Below are positions 12,601 through 23,114 of a stretch of DNA of 64,000 nt, one piece after another. The stretch is from Bombyx mori (Eukaryota; Arthropoda; Insecta; Lepidoptera; Bombycidae). The notes beneath the pieces were generated by a model, which made no database searches, had not been told where the DNA came from, and was given only the letters and a program-made list of their open reading frames with translations. The position numbers were made by a program, and so were the translations under genes. Positions within the stretch are counted from its first letter, which is position 1. Each line of letters begins with the position of its first letter. The stretch covers positions 3,985,501-4,049,500 of the forward strand of contig NC_085121.1 of assembly GCF_030269925.1 (NCBI RefSeq). Direction: 5' to 3'.

Positions 12601-15600
12601 AAACAGAGAAGAAAATGGTATTTGTTTGTTCTGTCTACCTTCATTTATATAGAAACATAGCTTAGTGGCAGGAAAACAGTGAATAAGTATTTCCATGAGC
12701 AGTTTTAAGCTTTATTAAAATCTAATATAATATAGTAAAAAGGGCAATGACATGCCACGGGAAATGGCAAAGAAAATGAAAATCTTTTAAGTTTCCAAGC
12801 ATTGTTGGCCCCCCGAATGTGTATCGCAACAAAGATGACGGTAGCGGCAGATGTGGTTCCTACCTACTGCTATATTATTATTTTTTATTGCCTTTGTAGG
12901 TAGACGGTCATACGGCCCACCTGATGGTGAGTGGTTACCGTCGCCCATGGACTTCAGCAATGCCAGGGGCAGAGCCAAGTCGCTGCCTACCGCTTAATAC
13001 TCTCCACAAGCCTCGTTTGAAGAAGGACATGTCATAGCGCTCGGGAAACGCCTAATCATCAAATTACCAAATCAAAACCAACCAAATAAATACATAAAAC
13101 ATAATAGTTTTGATTTGAATAGATCGTGTGATTTATTTTCATATCGTTCAGTCTAGAATTTAAATTGGCAACAGACAAACTATTGTGATAACCAAAAATG
13201 GATAATTGGTTCGTTTATATGCTGTCGAAATGGGAGCGAGAGGTATACCAGCGAAATCTATTTATAACCTACTAAAAGACCTAGCCTAGTTAAGAACGTT
13301 TAAGGACTACTGGGTTCCTATCAAGTTTAGTTAGGCAGGGATAGGATATTGGAGAATGAGGGCGATCGTAATGCGTATTGATAGATGGCTCTTAAACTTA
13401 CACTAGGGTCGCAGGTCCACTGGCACTTTTCAAATTCCTCTCACAACAAGACAACAAACCAGGCACACGGTGAATTAACGGATTGCTAAAATACCCTGCC
13501 TATTTCTGCCGTGAAGCAGTAATGCGTTTCGGTTTGAAGGGTGGGGCAGCCGTTGTAACTATACTGAGACCTTAGAACTTATATCTCAAGATGGGTGGCG
13601 CATTTACGTTGCACATGTCTATGGGCTCCAGTAACCACATAACACCAGGTGGGCTGTGAGCTCGTCCACCCATCCAAGCAATAAAATAAATAAATAAACT
13701 CGACTCACACACTGAGTGTTTGTTATTGTTCTATAATATTATTTATTTTTGTTATTTTCATTCTTTATTTAACATTTGAATCTGACAGATACCTTTCACG
13801 GGATCCAGCATGAACCCGGCCCGAACATTCGGCCCAGCCTTGGTGATCGGCAACTGGACATCTCAATGGGTAAGAAATTTCGTATTAACTCAAAATTTCA
13901 TTCACTGAAGTAATAAGGGAATGATTTTTGAAGAGATTTTTTTACTGGTGGTAGGACCTCTTGTGAGTCCGCGCGGGTAGGTACCACCACCCCTGCTATT
14001 TCTGCCGTGAAGCAGTAATGCGTTTCGGTTTGAAGGGTGGAGCAGCCGTTGTAGCTATACTGAGAACTTAGAACTCATATCTCACGGTGGGTGGCGGCAT
14101 TTACGTTGTGGATCTCTATGGGCTCCGGTAACCACTTAAAATTAGGTGGGCTGTGAGCTCGTCCAACCATCTGTGCAATAAATAAAAAGAGTAAAAAAAA
14201 ACTAAAAAAATATTAACATTTATCAAAATTCGAATCGAGTTTAATCAAACATCATTAATTTAATCCGATTTGATTTGGTCGATTAATAAAGCAAACGTCG
14301 TATCATCAGATTTACAAAAGTTATTTGCAAAATAAATAAAAAGATCGAATTTCAAATTGTTGTTTTAAAAATTCACACATACTTAACTAGGTAACGGTTT
14401 TCGAAAACGCTTTCGCAAATAAAATATACTAACAACATGTTTCAGACGCGTTAACGTGTTAATAGCTTTATATTTTATGCGAGTATTTATTATCGCCGGA
14501 TGCTGCTGATAGATTATTAACTATTATGTAAGCCGCCTTTCTCTGAGCATCTCGTGAATGTCCTGCCGTGACCCGCCTACGTTCTGACTTGTTGTAACTC
14601 GTTGTGGAGTTGTAACGTTAGATATGGTCGTTAAATTGAGCACTTCATCTACTACTCTTTTGATTTTATTGGTGTTTCAAAACCGGTATCATACGAAATT
14701 GGTCTATGATTATTACGTATTACATTACGTTAAAATGTAATGGTTGTTGTTAGAATAGTTGCTGAAGATCTGCGATTAAGCGTCATAATAACAGTCATAA
14801 TAATAATATAATGTAACCATTTGTTAAAGTTATTGATAAAGATTAACCCAATAAGTAATAATAATTGTTTAATTAAATTTACGACGCCCAATGTTTAGCA
14901 CATTAAAATAGAATGGTATAACATTCTTTCAAAGGTATTTATTTGTCCATTGTTTTAGAGATAAAAAAAAATTTGTGCTCTTACAACTTGGTGCCCGTGA
15001 AAGAAGTGAAACTTCTTTTGCGGTGTACTAGTATTGTGGTTTTCTTAATTTTTCATCATTAAACCAAATTTCTCTATAAGAGAATAAGAGAAACAACCTA
15101 ACTCGCTTTGTGCTTTCCCTCTCTCCGCGGTGGAGTGGTTCGCGAGACGCTGTCTATTTTCTCACTCTCGCTCTTCCTAAATTGTATTTTTTCTCTCTAG
15201 CCGTAACGAATCTGTCACGAGTTAAATTTTACTCTCAACGCGCCTTTAGAAGTTTCGTTAGAAGCTTCGTTAGAAGAAAAATATTTTAATATTCAATTAG
15301 CAAAAGTAGATTTTTTATTATTCATTGAAAACGTTCATTATCTTTCCTTAATAAATAAATATGTTACAAGTCACCATTAAATTATTAAATAAATATTTAA
15401 TCATTAAATTTACTATCAAATCTTGGAGTCTGTTCTAACGTTAAGGTAGAAAGCGTTTCCGACCAAACTGATATTTTATTTTACAAATAAACATAACAGT
15501 TTATTGAATTGATGCTTTCTGTCGCTATAGTTAATAAAAAATTATGACCTATTAAATAGTTCGTAAAAATGTACAATTTGAGTGGAAATCTCACAATTTA

Positions 15601-16700
15601 TATTGCCTTTAAAACACATTCGTTAACAAAGACCGCGTAGTGTTGTCAGCCTTAATACTTAATAGTCACTATTAATATTCAAGCCTTATTAATTTTGAAG
15701 CGAAGTATAAAAAAACAATTTTGTGTTTTAAAAAAAACAGCACAACTAATTCGTTACGGACACCGTCTAGGATTATGTTTGGATTGTTTGTTTTGCTGTG
15801 TAGTCCTCTTCCATTTTCAAGTTATGCTAATTTTATAGCCACGTTTTTATGACAACATTATATATAGTGCTTTAAATTACTTTCATTTTTCTTGTAGAGT
15901 AGTGTTTTATGTGGAACTATAAATATAGTGTAACGTTATTTTTATGCATATATGCATACATAAGTTTTTCAGTTATCATTTTATTGCGTTAAGCTGGTAG
16001 ACGGAGACCGGCCTTTAAGCCATAGATAATACTTAATTTATCTATGGCTTTATATAAATACTTAATTTAGGCGGTTACTGAAACCTATGGTCATTACAAC
16101 GTAAATATTGTCACACTACTTGAAAGTCGAGATTGAAGTCGTGCCAAATATGGTGTGTGTGAAAATTTATACTGTCGAGATGCTGACTGAAATTTGTACT
16201 TATTCATTTCCCTGCCTAATCGTGATTAGCTTAGGGGGCTATTCCAACTACGCGCGAACCGCTAGGTGATCTCACAGGCTTAGCCTGCGAGATTTTGCTG
16301 ACACGAGCCTTAACAAAAGCACTGGTTCGCAGAATCTACCACCGGATCCGAATCGCGTCGACTGAGAAGCTCCGGCGAGACTCAGTTGATTAGTTACTGA
16401 GCTTTTTAAAGTTCTCGATAGCTTAAAAGCTTATTCAAATTTGTACGCAGTTGGAACAGTGCCCAAGCGGAAAACGTAGGCAAACGTTTCAACTCGATAC
16501 AAATTTGAGTTTACTTTTACACTATCGAGAACGTTAAAGAACTCACACTAAGCACAGTTGTAATGTTTTAGCACTTTAATCATTATTAATTTTAGGTTTA
16601 CTGGGTGGGTCCCGTCGTGGGCGGCGTGATCGCTGGACTACTCTACAAATTCGTTCTGCGCATCAAAAAAGCCGGAGACACCGGCTCTTATGACTTCTAA
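6459..16700 (+). CDS. Drip: Drip-type aquaporin (water channel), C-terminal five coding exons
   Basis: Plasma-membrane channel for passive water flow. Five exons (6459-6602, 10850-10921, 12041-12178, 13789-13869, 16596-16700) splice with GT-AG introns, all phase 0, to 178 residues plus stop. Both half-helix motifs are present: HINPAVT in exon 1 and [10 protein letters not shown] in exon 4. Selectivity-filter residues fit a water-selective channel: His in TACHAAV (helix 5) and Arg after the second NPA. The position three before that NPA is Ser, not the Cys that makes AQP1 mercury-sensitive. The protein ends GSYDF, as in insect Drip proteins. About 70 N-terminal residues (helix 1, most of helix 2) are missing; no matching exon was recognised in 1-6458, so it is probably upstream of the window. 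It converges on UBR4. The Drip assignment rather than Prip or another insect aquaporin rests mainly on the tail and is likely but not certain. Confidence 0.88.
6657..7012 (+). mobile_element. UBR4 exon-22 fragment joined to a Bm1-like SINE
   Basis: 6686-6760 repeats the end of UBR4 e22 and its 5' splice site; 6774-7012 is a SINE body with an A-tail. 6657-6685 resembles the SINE's own 5' sequence (GGTGGTAGG...TGTGAG..CGCA). At the UBR4 locus the same exon end is followed by a SINE in the same orientation, joined by the same CTTTTTACTGGTGG junction. Confidence 0.85.
7013..8947. other. aquaporin intron, mostly unassigned
   Basis: AT-rich. 7925-8090 contains phrases common at the ends of lepidopteran transposons (GGAGTCCAACTC, TAACGGAACATCCG, ACCACTGTAGATTTATATATTAG), probably a retroelement or Helitron tail. 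No exon seen. Confidence 0.35.
8948..9060 (-). repeat. probable LINE 3' end (CR1/L2-like)
   Basis: T-rich (ATTT)n start, then GCGGACTTAATGCCTAAGGC and TCTCTACCAGTCAACC, a phrase recalled from abundant lepidopteran LINE tails. Assigned by memory only. Confidence 0.35.
10068..10172 (-). repeat. Bm1-like SINE relic
   Basis: Tail and 3' body with an internal deletion. Confidence 0.7.
10211..10797. mobile_element. MITE with long inverted arms and an internal tandem triplication
   Basis: Arms of about 41 bp (10211-10251 and 10757-10797) share AAAGGCTATTTGGT in inverted orientation and about 80% identity overall. Between them are three roughly 85-bp direct repeats (10288-10550). The right arm ends 52 bp before aquaporin exon b. 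Superfamily unknown. Confidence 0.65.
10288..10550. repeat. three tandem copies of a roughly 85-bp unit
   Basis: Each copy has ATCAACA(A/G)(T/G)TCGA, then CTTCAATTAAGTTT, CATATAGCTGAAGA and a T-run. The copies differ at several positions, so the array is not recent. Confidence 0.8.
10850..10921 (+). CDS. Drip: aquaporin exon b
   Basis: 24 codons beginning [10 protein letters not shown] and ending PGVTEAQ: the loop between helices 3 and 4. Acceptor tgttgtag, donor GTAAGT. A MITE with long inverted arms ends only about 50 bp before this exon. Confidence 0.88.
10966..11112 (+). repeat. BMC1-like LINE fragment
   Basis: GATAGCCTAAGGGGCTATTC ... GTGCTTCGCTGAGTCTACC, the recurrent 3'-region module also found at 16208, 22130, 48889 and 50590. 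Confidence 0.55.
12041..12178 (+). CDS. Drip: aquaporin exon c (helices 4-5)
   Basis: 46 codons, [16 protein letters not shown] then [17 protein letters not shown] and helix 5 with the pore-lining His (ITACHAAV). Acceptor catcatttag, donor GTGAGT. Confidence 0.93.
12881..13040 (-). repeat. second SINE family
   Basis: ATTGCCTTTGTAGGTAGACG ... GTGAGTGGTTACCGTCGCCC ... TTCAGCAATGCCAGGGGC, distinct from Bm1. Shorter copies lie at 51980 and 52313. Confidence 0.7.
13493..13698 (+). repeat. Bm1-like SINE, 5'-truncated
   Basis: From CCCTGCCTATTTCTGCCGTG to the (AATA)n tail; about 90 bp upstream of aquaporin exon d. Confidence 0.85.
13789..13869 (+). CDS. Drip: aquaporin exon d (second NPA box)
   Basis: 27 codons, [19 protein letters not shown] and onward to WTSQW. 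This is loop E with the second NPA and the selectivity-filter Arg. Acceptor tctgacag, donor GTAAGA. Confidence 0.93.
13943..14188 (+). repeat. Bm1-like SINE body
   Basis: ACTGGTGGTAGGACCTCTTG through to CAATAAATAAAAA; about 75 bp after aquaporin exon d. Confidence 0.88.
14189..16000. other. aquaporin intron, no gene seen
   Basis: AT-rich. 14990-15260 has GAAGTGAAACTTC and AGAAGTTTCG motifs recurring elsewhere in the window (25775, 39285, 56415, 58710), hinting at a dispersed MITE whose ends were not resolved. Confidence 0.3.
16017..16050. repeat. short perfect hairpin
   Basis: Arms AAGCCATAGATA and TATCTATGGCTT around a 10-base loop, inside a decayed SINE-like stretch (16005-16135). Confidence 0.6.
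16208..16405 (+). repeat. BMC1-like LINE fragment
   Basis: Contains CTTAGGGGGCTATTCCAACT, GCAGAATCTACCACCGGATC and TCCGGCGAGACTCAG. Confidence 0.6.
16596..16700 (+). CDS. Drip: aquaporin exon e (helix 6, C-terminus, stop)
   Basis: 34 codons plus [22 protein letters not shown] (helix 6), a basic tail and the SYDF end. Acceptor attttag at 16589-16595. Confidence 0.93.
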   Translation, partial: VYWVGPVVGGVIAGLLYKFVLRIKKAGDTGSYDF

Positions 16701-16747
16701 AGAGCTGCACGGGAACTCATCGTCGTTTTCAAAAGGACGTTTTTTTA

Positions 16748-16753
16748 AATAAA
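16748..16753 (+). promoter_or_regulatory. candidate aquaporin polyadenylation signal
   Basis: AATAAA lies 48 bp after the stop codon. Further AATAAA hexamers at 17248 and 17493 could serve longer 3' UTR forms. The choice cannot be made from sequence alone. Confidence 0.4.
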
Positions 16754-18900
16754 ATGATCTATATTACTTTGTAATAGAAAACATTTACAATACATACGTT
16801 CTTTTGGAACCAGCGATGTCACAAGCACCTCACCGACTCGCTTCGTGTCAAAATCGACCGTTTGCCTGACGCATACGATTTTGAATCTTGCTGTCCGAAA
16901 ATATTTCAACGGGGGCTAGGTTTCTTTCTTACAAAAACATGGTATAAGAGAATAATAAAATGCTATGTGAGAGGCAAACGCAAGATAATTGTATTTGTTA
17001 TGTTAGATTTTTATTTATGCTTTTAGCGCGGACCAAAACATTTTTTTTTTTTTTTATATTTACGATTTCAATTATTTTGTCACTCCGCCGATGTCGTGGA
17101 GAAAATTTTAAAACATTAAAAATTAAGTTACAAAAAGTTGAAGTTTCCGAAAATTGAAAACCGACTACGATATATTATCCAAACACGAAGATAAAGTTTA
17201 GAATAATTCTATGTTAATTTTAGTATGATAAGGTTATTTATATTGTGAATAAAGTATGCTAAGTTAAAGTTATCGATGTGGCGGCTGCACTGTTAGTATG
17301 AGGGCCAGGATTAAAATTCGAAGTCTCGCCAGAGCAACGAACTACTCGATCAAATTTTATTAAATCAATGAAACTAATAAATAAGACTCCCACGTAGAGT
17401 CTTATTTGAGGGCATTTAAAACCGACTTTAACGTATTGTATCAAATTACTGAAAATCGGAGCTAACGTCAGAACGTAATGAGGCAATGAAACAATAAAAC
17501 TTGAAAACCTAAATTAACTGATGAAAGAGTATACAAATAAGGTTAAGTTAAAAAAAGGTTGCAAAACAATTAAAAACTGCTCTTTATTCGATGTCGGTCT
17601 ATTAATACACATGTAATCATTTAACACAAGAAAATCTGCTCAGATTCGTTTTGGAAATACTTATAAATGCTAATTCTGTTCGGACTTAGGATTGTCGAAT
17701 CTTTGTGTTGTTTTGGGTTTAACTGAGTGAACAGCAGTTTTTTTTCTCTATAGGCCCTTGTACTATAGTGGCTGTTGCTATTCGCGTTTCCTTTGCGTTA
17801 CGCAAAATAAAAATGTCCATACTCGAGTGCCTATGCTAATAACGTGATAGTATGAAGTTATTTAAAAAAATATATTTAAGTTACAAATATTATGTAAATC
17901 ACTTGAAAATGTTTAAAATAAATATTTTAATAAGAAATTATGCTGTTTTCTTCATTTATAATACATACGATCTTAATCCAACCAATTTCATAAACAGTAC
18001 AGCTGTCATCTCAAATTGATACCGGTTCAGGAAATTACACATTTTTATTTCAATCCGAACATTTCTTCGAATTGATGTAGTGGCAAATAATTAACCTCAA
18101 CTGCAAAACGGCATGCCATTGAAATTGAACTTTGTTGACGTTATTAGAACTTGAAAATTAAAACTCGAATTGCAATTCGTTGAGAAAAATAGTACCTACA
18201 ACGGAAAACCTAATTAATCAAACAATACACATATTGTGTTCATTCATAAAGACAAATATATATTTGAGATTGTGGTCAAAAGTATAGGTGTTCCCTATAA
18301 AAACATCACGGCAGGCCTTTATCGGCTGACGGTTTTACTGACGGTAAAAAATATCAACTCGGTGCGGGAGGAGGCCTATTGTGGCCCGCCGTCCCAACAG
18401 GCTGTTGGCGGCCCGATACCGCACAGAGCGCCCGCCTCGCCAGTTAGTGTTGGGCAAGCTATCGGAACTGACGTACGTCACGTTTTTTTAATTCCTTTTT
18501 ATATTGAAGGTGATTCCTTCTGTTTCGTGTTGACGACGTTCTACCTCTGCAACAGGTAACTATTGTCATTATTTTTTACACATTACGAGTGCTTAGGTGG
18601 CTGTGCATGGTCTTCGAGCATGAGCTTTGGTTTGACTCCGTTTATTTTTCTGCGAGCAATGTATGGCGTTTATTGCACTACACTCTGTTTACTTACTCAA
18701 TAACACATGAGTTGTTGTTTCGGGTCAGAAGGCTGCATTTAACATGAAAATAACGCTACAAGTCTACTATATAAGGCCCTGTATTATATGTACATATTTT
18801 GTTTTCACAAGCTTAACAAATAGAGTGGTCTGAAAATTGCAGAAAACAAAGTTGTATCACCTTATCTTGTAGCATGTTGTGTTTAATTTTACCCATCAAA
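16754..18900. other. aquaporin 3' UTR/flank, no gene seen
   Basis: AT-rich with several possible polyadenylation hexamers. A GC-rich stretch at 18360-18480 has open frames but no recognised domain. Confidence 0.35.
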
Positions 18901-19045
18901 GTGTGCACTTTGACAACGCATGGTGATGAGATTTGACTATTTCAAGACCTATGTTAACTTTTTCATTTTAGTTGAGAATCTATTTAATACACAGAGAGCC
19001 CTGTAGTCAAATTCATAAGGTAAATGAATCACAGAATTTAAAAAA

Positions 19046-19248
19046 TCATTTCAGGAAATCAAGTAACACCTACGGCCGATCATATCCTTGAGATGAGCGG
19101 TAAACGGCGAAACTGTGTAGGGTGCTATGAAAAACTGCGGGAAACCATGAAGAGTTCCGAGGTGAAAAGGAAAGTAAAAAAATTTAAAACATACTGCAGA
19201 ATGTGCAAGCAAAATCTTTGTGCGAAATGTTTTAAAGACAGCCATTAA
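19046..19248 (+). pseudogene. piggyBac-like transposase, C-terminal Cys-rich domain only
   Basis: One frame encodes GKRRNCVGCYEKLRE, TYCRMCKQNLCAKC and FKDSH then stop, after a TAA at about 19038. The CxxC...CxxC..CxxC...H spacing is the cross-brace zinc finger closing piggyBac-family transposases. The catalytic part is absent upstream, so it is a remnant. A domesticated exon is a weaker alternative. Confidence 0.65.
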
Positions 19249-20689
19249 TAAATAATTAAATAAACAATTTTTATTTCTTTACTTTAATTCTATTTTATTT
19301 TCGATATCCCCTTATTTTTGTCTTTCCCATCACTACTAAAAATACTTTCTAGTGCGGTTCTGGTCGATATCGACCCGCCACTTTCCCTTGTTTATTTCTC
19401 ATTTTCTGTTGGGCAGATCCCGGGGCGAATCAAATCTAAAGAAGTTGGGTTCAAGGTTTTTTCAACAGTCCAAAAACTGTTCACCTACATCATGTTTTCG
19501 CAAAGTTATAGCAATTTAATCTAACCTTGTGCTGACGTGTCGAAAAAGACCTACCACGCACTGGCGGAAAAATCATTGGGGGCACAATTTGGCCCGCCGC
19601 CGCACCAGACAAAAGTTTAAGATTTTACTTGCCGCAGCGAACGTGTTAATATACGCATAGATAAATATGAAAATGAATGTTCTGTATACACAGTGTAAAA
19701 CTCAATTAGTCTTCACAATAAGTGTCCTTTGTTTGTCACATACACCAAAACCAACTTTCACAATCATTGGCAATGCTATTTGCCAGACGCGTGCCTTAAA
19801 CAAGTCAACAATATTCGCATCTGTCACCTAATTGCAATTTGCAATTATTAACCCACATGATTTACAAGTATAATTTGTAATTTTGCAACGTCGTTTCATT
19901 GTCACAGCGACAAACAATGAAATGGCTAATGAAATGTTATTGGAGTATGAGATAATGTGATCGAGATGTATGGAACACCTACGCGACCAGTGTACTCAGT
20001 TTTATTGAACGTTTATTATTTAGTACAAACTTTAAAAATGAAACTAATTGGTAGACAGCAGCATCCCAACACCGCTGCATTAGGTGGGTTGCGGGTATCC
20101 TATGTCATTGTTGAAAAAAACAGCAACACTAGTGTTAATTTTATTTTGTTATTATCTACAAAATTCCAGTGTAAATCAATAGTACAATAAATCCTTAAGC
20201 ATTTAATAGATTTGTTCATCTAAATCATGTCCTTTTATTTCGCAATATCGTGACTGCGCATGTCTAATCGCTGGCAACACAATCGGCAGCTGCGCCTTCG
20301 CAACAAATTCTGTTAAAGTTAAAAATGATTCGTTGACAAGTCAAGGGCGCATGTGCAGCATTGTCACGCCGCGCGACAAGTGAGCTTTGACCTACTTACG
20401 AGAGAGCTTTTAAAGTCAGGTGTAATGCACTCGTGTAATAAAAGATGCGTGTCAGTAAATGTTTGTTGAGCTGTGACATCAACTTTAAAGTTTTGACGAA
20501 CCTTGACCGCGAACGTGGGTCGTGGGAATACTTGTTATCTTTTATGAACTGTACGTTTTTCGTATTTAGTCGCTAAATTCTTTAATAAAATCTTGCGTGG
20601 CTCTGACATAATGCTGTGGTTACACGCGCGGTAACTCGTTCGCACGATTGGCCTGTTCTTAATTTTTTTTATGATTGATTACCTACTTG

Positions 20690-20880
20690 TGGGCTCGGAG
20701 ACCTTTCCAGTTTCACCAGGACAGGTGGGTGAGTAAAGGCTCAGCCAGGAGGGGTGGAATTTGCTAACAGCTACCTGAACGCTAACAAGAGTAATTGCTT
20801 CGCGAATGAATCTACTATGGGATAGGAATCGCTACCTGCTGAAAAAATCCGGCGAGAAACTCAGCGGGTTATGTTTAGGC
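20690..20880 (+). repeat. BMC1-like LINE fragment (variant)
   Basis: Contains GGCTCAGCCAGGAGGGGTGG and ATCCGGCGAGAAACTCAGCG. The first phrase recurs at 50390. Confidence 0.5.
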
Positions 20881-20882
20881 TA

Positions 20883-21520
20883 GGTTGCGCGTCGATCTCT
20901 TTGCCGAGTTCGACGAATACGGTTACCGGGGTCTCTAAGCCTGCTCCTAGTGTTAGAGCTAAAGGCGTCTAATGCAAGGCTTATCGGATCTGATGGATCC
21001 GTAAGGACATATCTAGGGCGTCGACGGTGACTGGCTCCTCCGTAATTAGGATTCGAGGAGTAGTCAGCGGCAGCAACGATAAGGCGATTATCATGACGCA
21101 TAGTTTTATCGAAGTACCGTTCCGACACTGACTTTATGTGTTTCCGGAATATTTTAAGGCCCAGGTCGTCGTATATGTCAATGCTCCTCACGAATCACTG
21201 AGCCCCCACTGCTAACTTGCAAATAACGGGATTGGAGGGCATCTATGTGTATGCGGGCTGCGTCAGCGAACACCACACTCGCGTAAGTCATGACGGGCTT
21301 TATGCAAGTTTTGTAAAGCGTCACCTTGTTCCAAAGGGACATTTTACTCCGCTTACAGATCATGGGATAGAGTCTACCGAGAATAAACGCGGCACGGTCG
21401 CGGAATGATTTTATATACGGGTGGAATTTCGTGAATGCATCCACTGTGACTTCCAGGTACTTGACCTTCCTGGCTCAGGGTATAGCTTGGCCGAAGAGAA
21501 TGATCGGGGTGAGATTAGTT
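20883..21520 (-). pseudogene. jockey-clade LINE reverse transcriptase, C-terminal fragment
   Basis: Two overlapping minus-strand frames: RAAFILGRLYPMICKRSKMS, KVTLYKTCIKPVMTYASVVF (21178-21444), then LGLKIFRKHIKSVSERYFDK and MRHDNRLIVAAADYSSNP (20883-21191). These are the familiar C-terminal motifs of jockey-type elements; a frameshift near 21180 breaks it. Confidence 0.82.
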
Positions 21521-22124
21521 TCGTCTCAGTGCAAAGATTTTTGACAACTTCACATAATTTATGGTTAATGAGAAGATATTACAAATTTTCTTTTAACTAA
21601 TATATAATAAACAATAGTATATTGTGCACCAAGGGAGAAAAGTTGAACATTTCCTTACGCGTGTAAAATGATGTCCTACTTTTTTCCCGCGGTGCACATA
21701 CTATTTTTTCTCCTACCAGGCCGAAAGTTCGACATTGTAAAAAAACTCATAAAAAAAACAATTGAACTGTTTTTTAATTGTTAAATAAACTACTACTAAT
21801 TGAATAAGAATTTTCTGATGAACTCATCTTTGCTTAATACTTCACTATTAAATTTTATTGCCATTTGTTTATTTCACTTTTATACTAAACACAATATTGC
21901 AAATTACCCGAGCACAATAATGCCGGAGAATTTTAGGTGCGTGAGAGCAGACGTAGACACTAACGCGCATGCGCACTTGTCAGTACCCAGGGAGGAAAAG
22001 TTAAGACTTTCTTCCCTGTACAGCGGGACGAAAACTGAACTTGCAGCGTAGGTAGGAGAAAAATGGTACTTCAATTCGGCAGGATATGACTTCGATTCGT
22101 TATAATCGTCAAGTTTCTTTTCCT

Positions 22125-22319
22125 ACCTAAGGTGATGATGATATTGAGAGACCATTTCAGCGTAATCTTAACAAGTAGTTGAGCTCACGAGGCTGAAACC
22201 TGACGACGTTGCTAACACTAACCCTAGCAAGAGCAGTGCTTCGCAGAATCTACCACCGGATTGGAAACGCGACCAGTTGAGAAGATCCGGCGAGAAACTC
22301 AGTAAGCTGTGTCTGTGGG
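22125..22319 (+). repeat. BMC1-like LINE fragment
   Basis: CTAGCAAGAGCAGTGCTTCG, AGAATCTACCACCGGATTGG and GATCCGGCGAGAAACTCAGT. Confidence 0.6.
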
Positions 22320-22320
22320 T

Positions 22321-22577
22321 TTTTTTTTATTCCTTTGATGGGTGGACGAACTCACAGCCCACCTGGTGTTAAATGGTTACTGGAGCCCATAGACATCTAC
22401 AACGTAAATGCGCCACCCATCTTGAGATATAAGTTCTAAGGTTTCAGGATAGTTAGTAACTATTAGTTACAACGGCTGCCCTACTCTTCAAATCGAAACG
22501 CATTACTGCTTCCCGGCAGAAATAGGCGAGGTGGTGTTACCTATCCGTGCGGACTCATAAGAGGTCCTACCACCAGT
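22321..22577 (-). repeat. Bm1-like SINE body
   Basis: Complete body; it abuts the preceding LINE piece and faces a second copy (22680) head to head. Confidence 0.87.
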
Positions 22578-22679
22578 AAAAATTTTTTCGCCAAGCCCTT
22601 CCTCGTATTCAAGAATTAACAAGAAGAAATCGTAGTATTCTTTTATCTAACTAAGAGTATCTATCTAAGAATATGTAAC

Positions 22680-22820
22680 TATACTTGAGACCTTAGAACT
22701 TGTATCTCAAGGTGGGTGGCGCATTTACGTTGTGGATGTCTATGGGCTCCAGTAACCACTTAACACCAGGTGGGCTGTGAGCTCGTCCACCCATATAAGC
22801 AACAAAAAAAAAAAAAAAAA
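22680..22820 (+). repeat. Bm1-like SINE, 3' part
   Basis: From TACTTGAGACCTTAGAACTT to a pure A-tail. With the copy at 22321 it forms an inverted pair about 100 bp apart. Confidence 0.85.
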
Positions 22821-23114
22821 ATGTGTGCAATTCACACGTAGTAGAAGTGAAACCTTCCAAAATTAAAATACAATTATCCTAAACGTCTTAAGTATATGTA
22901 AAATTTTGTCATTAGTAAATAATTGTAAGGTAGCGCCCTCTGTGAATTGATATTTTAATTTCACGTATAATCCTAAATTAAAATTCACTACAAGAGCTTT
23001 CATACACACGTTAGTATTAAAAAATCTCACAGATGGCGCTGTATTAAATAGTATGTATATTTCTGTCTCATTCTTTGCTGGCTTCATCCTACACATTTTT
23101 GTATTTGTGTCTCT

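Noticed and set aside
18236..18559. 107-residue plus-strand open frame
   Set aside because: No recognisable domain, no splice or start context, and only its GC-rich middle is unusual; too weak to call a gene.
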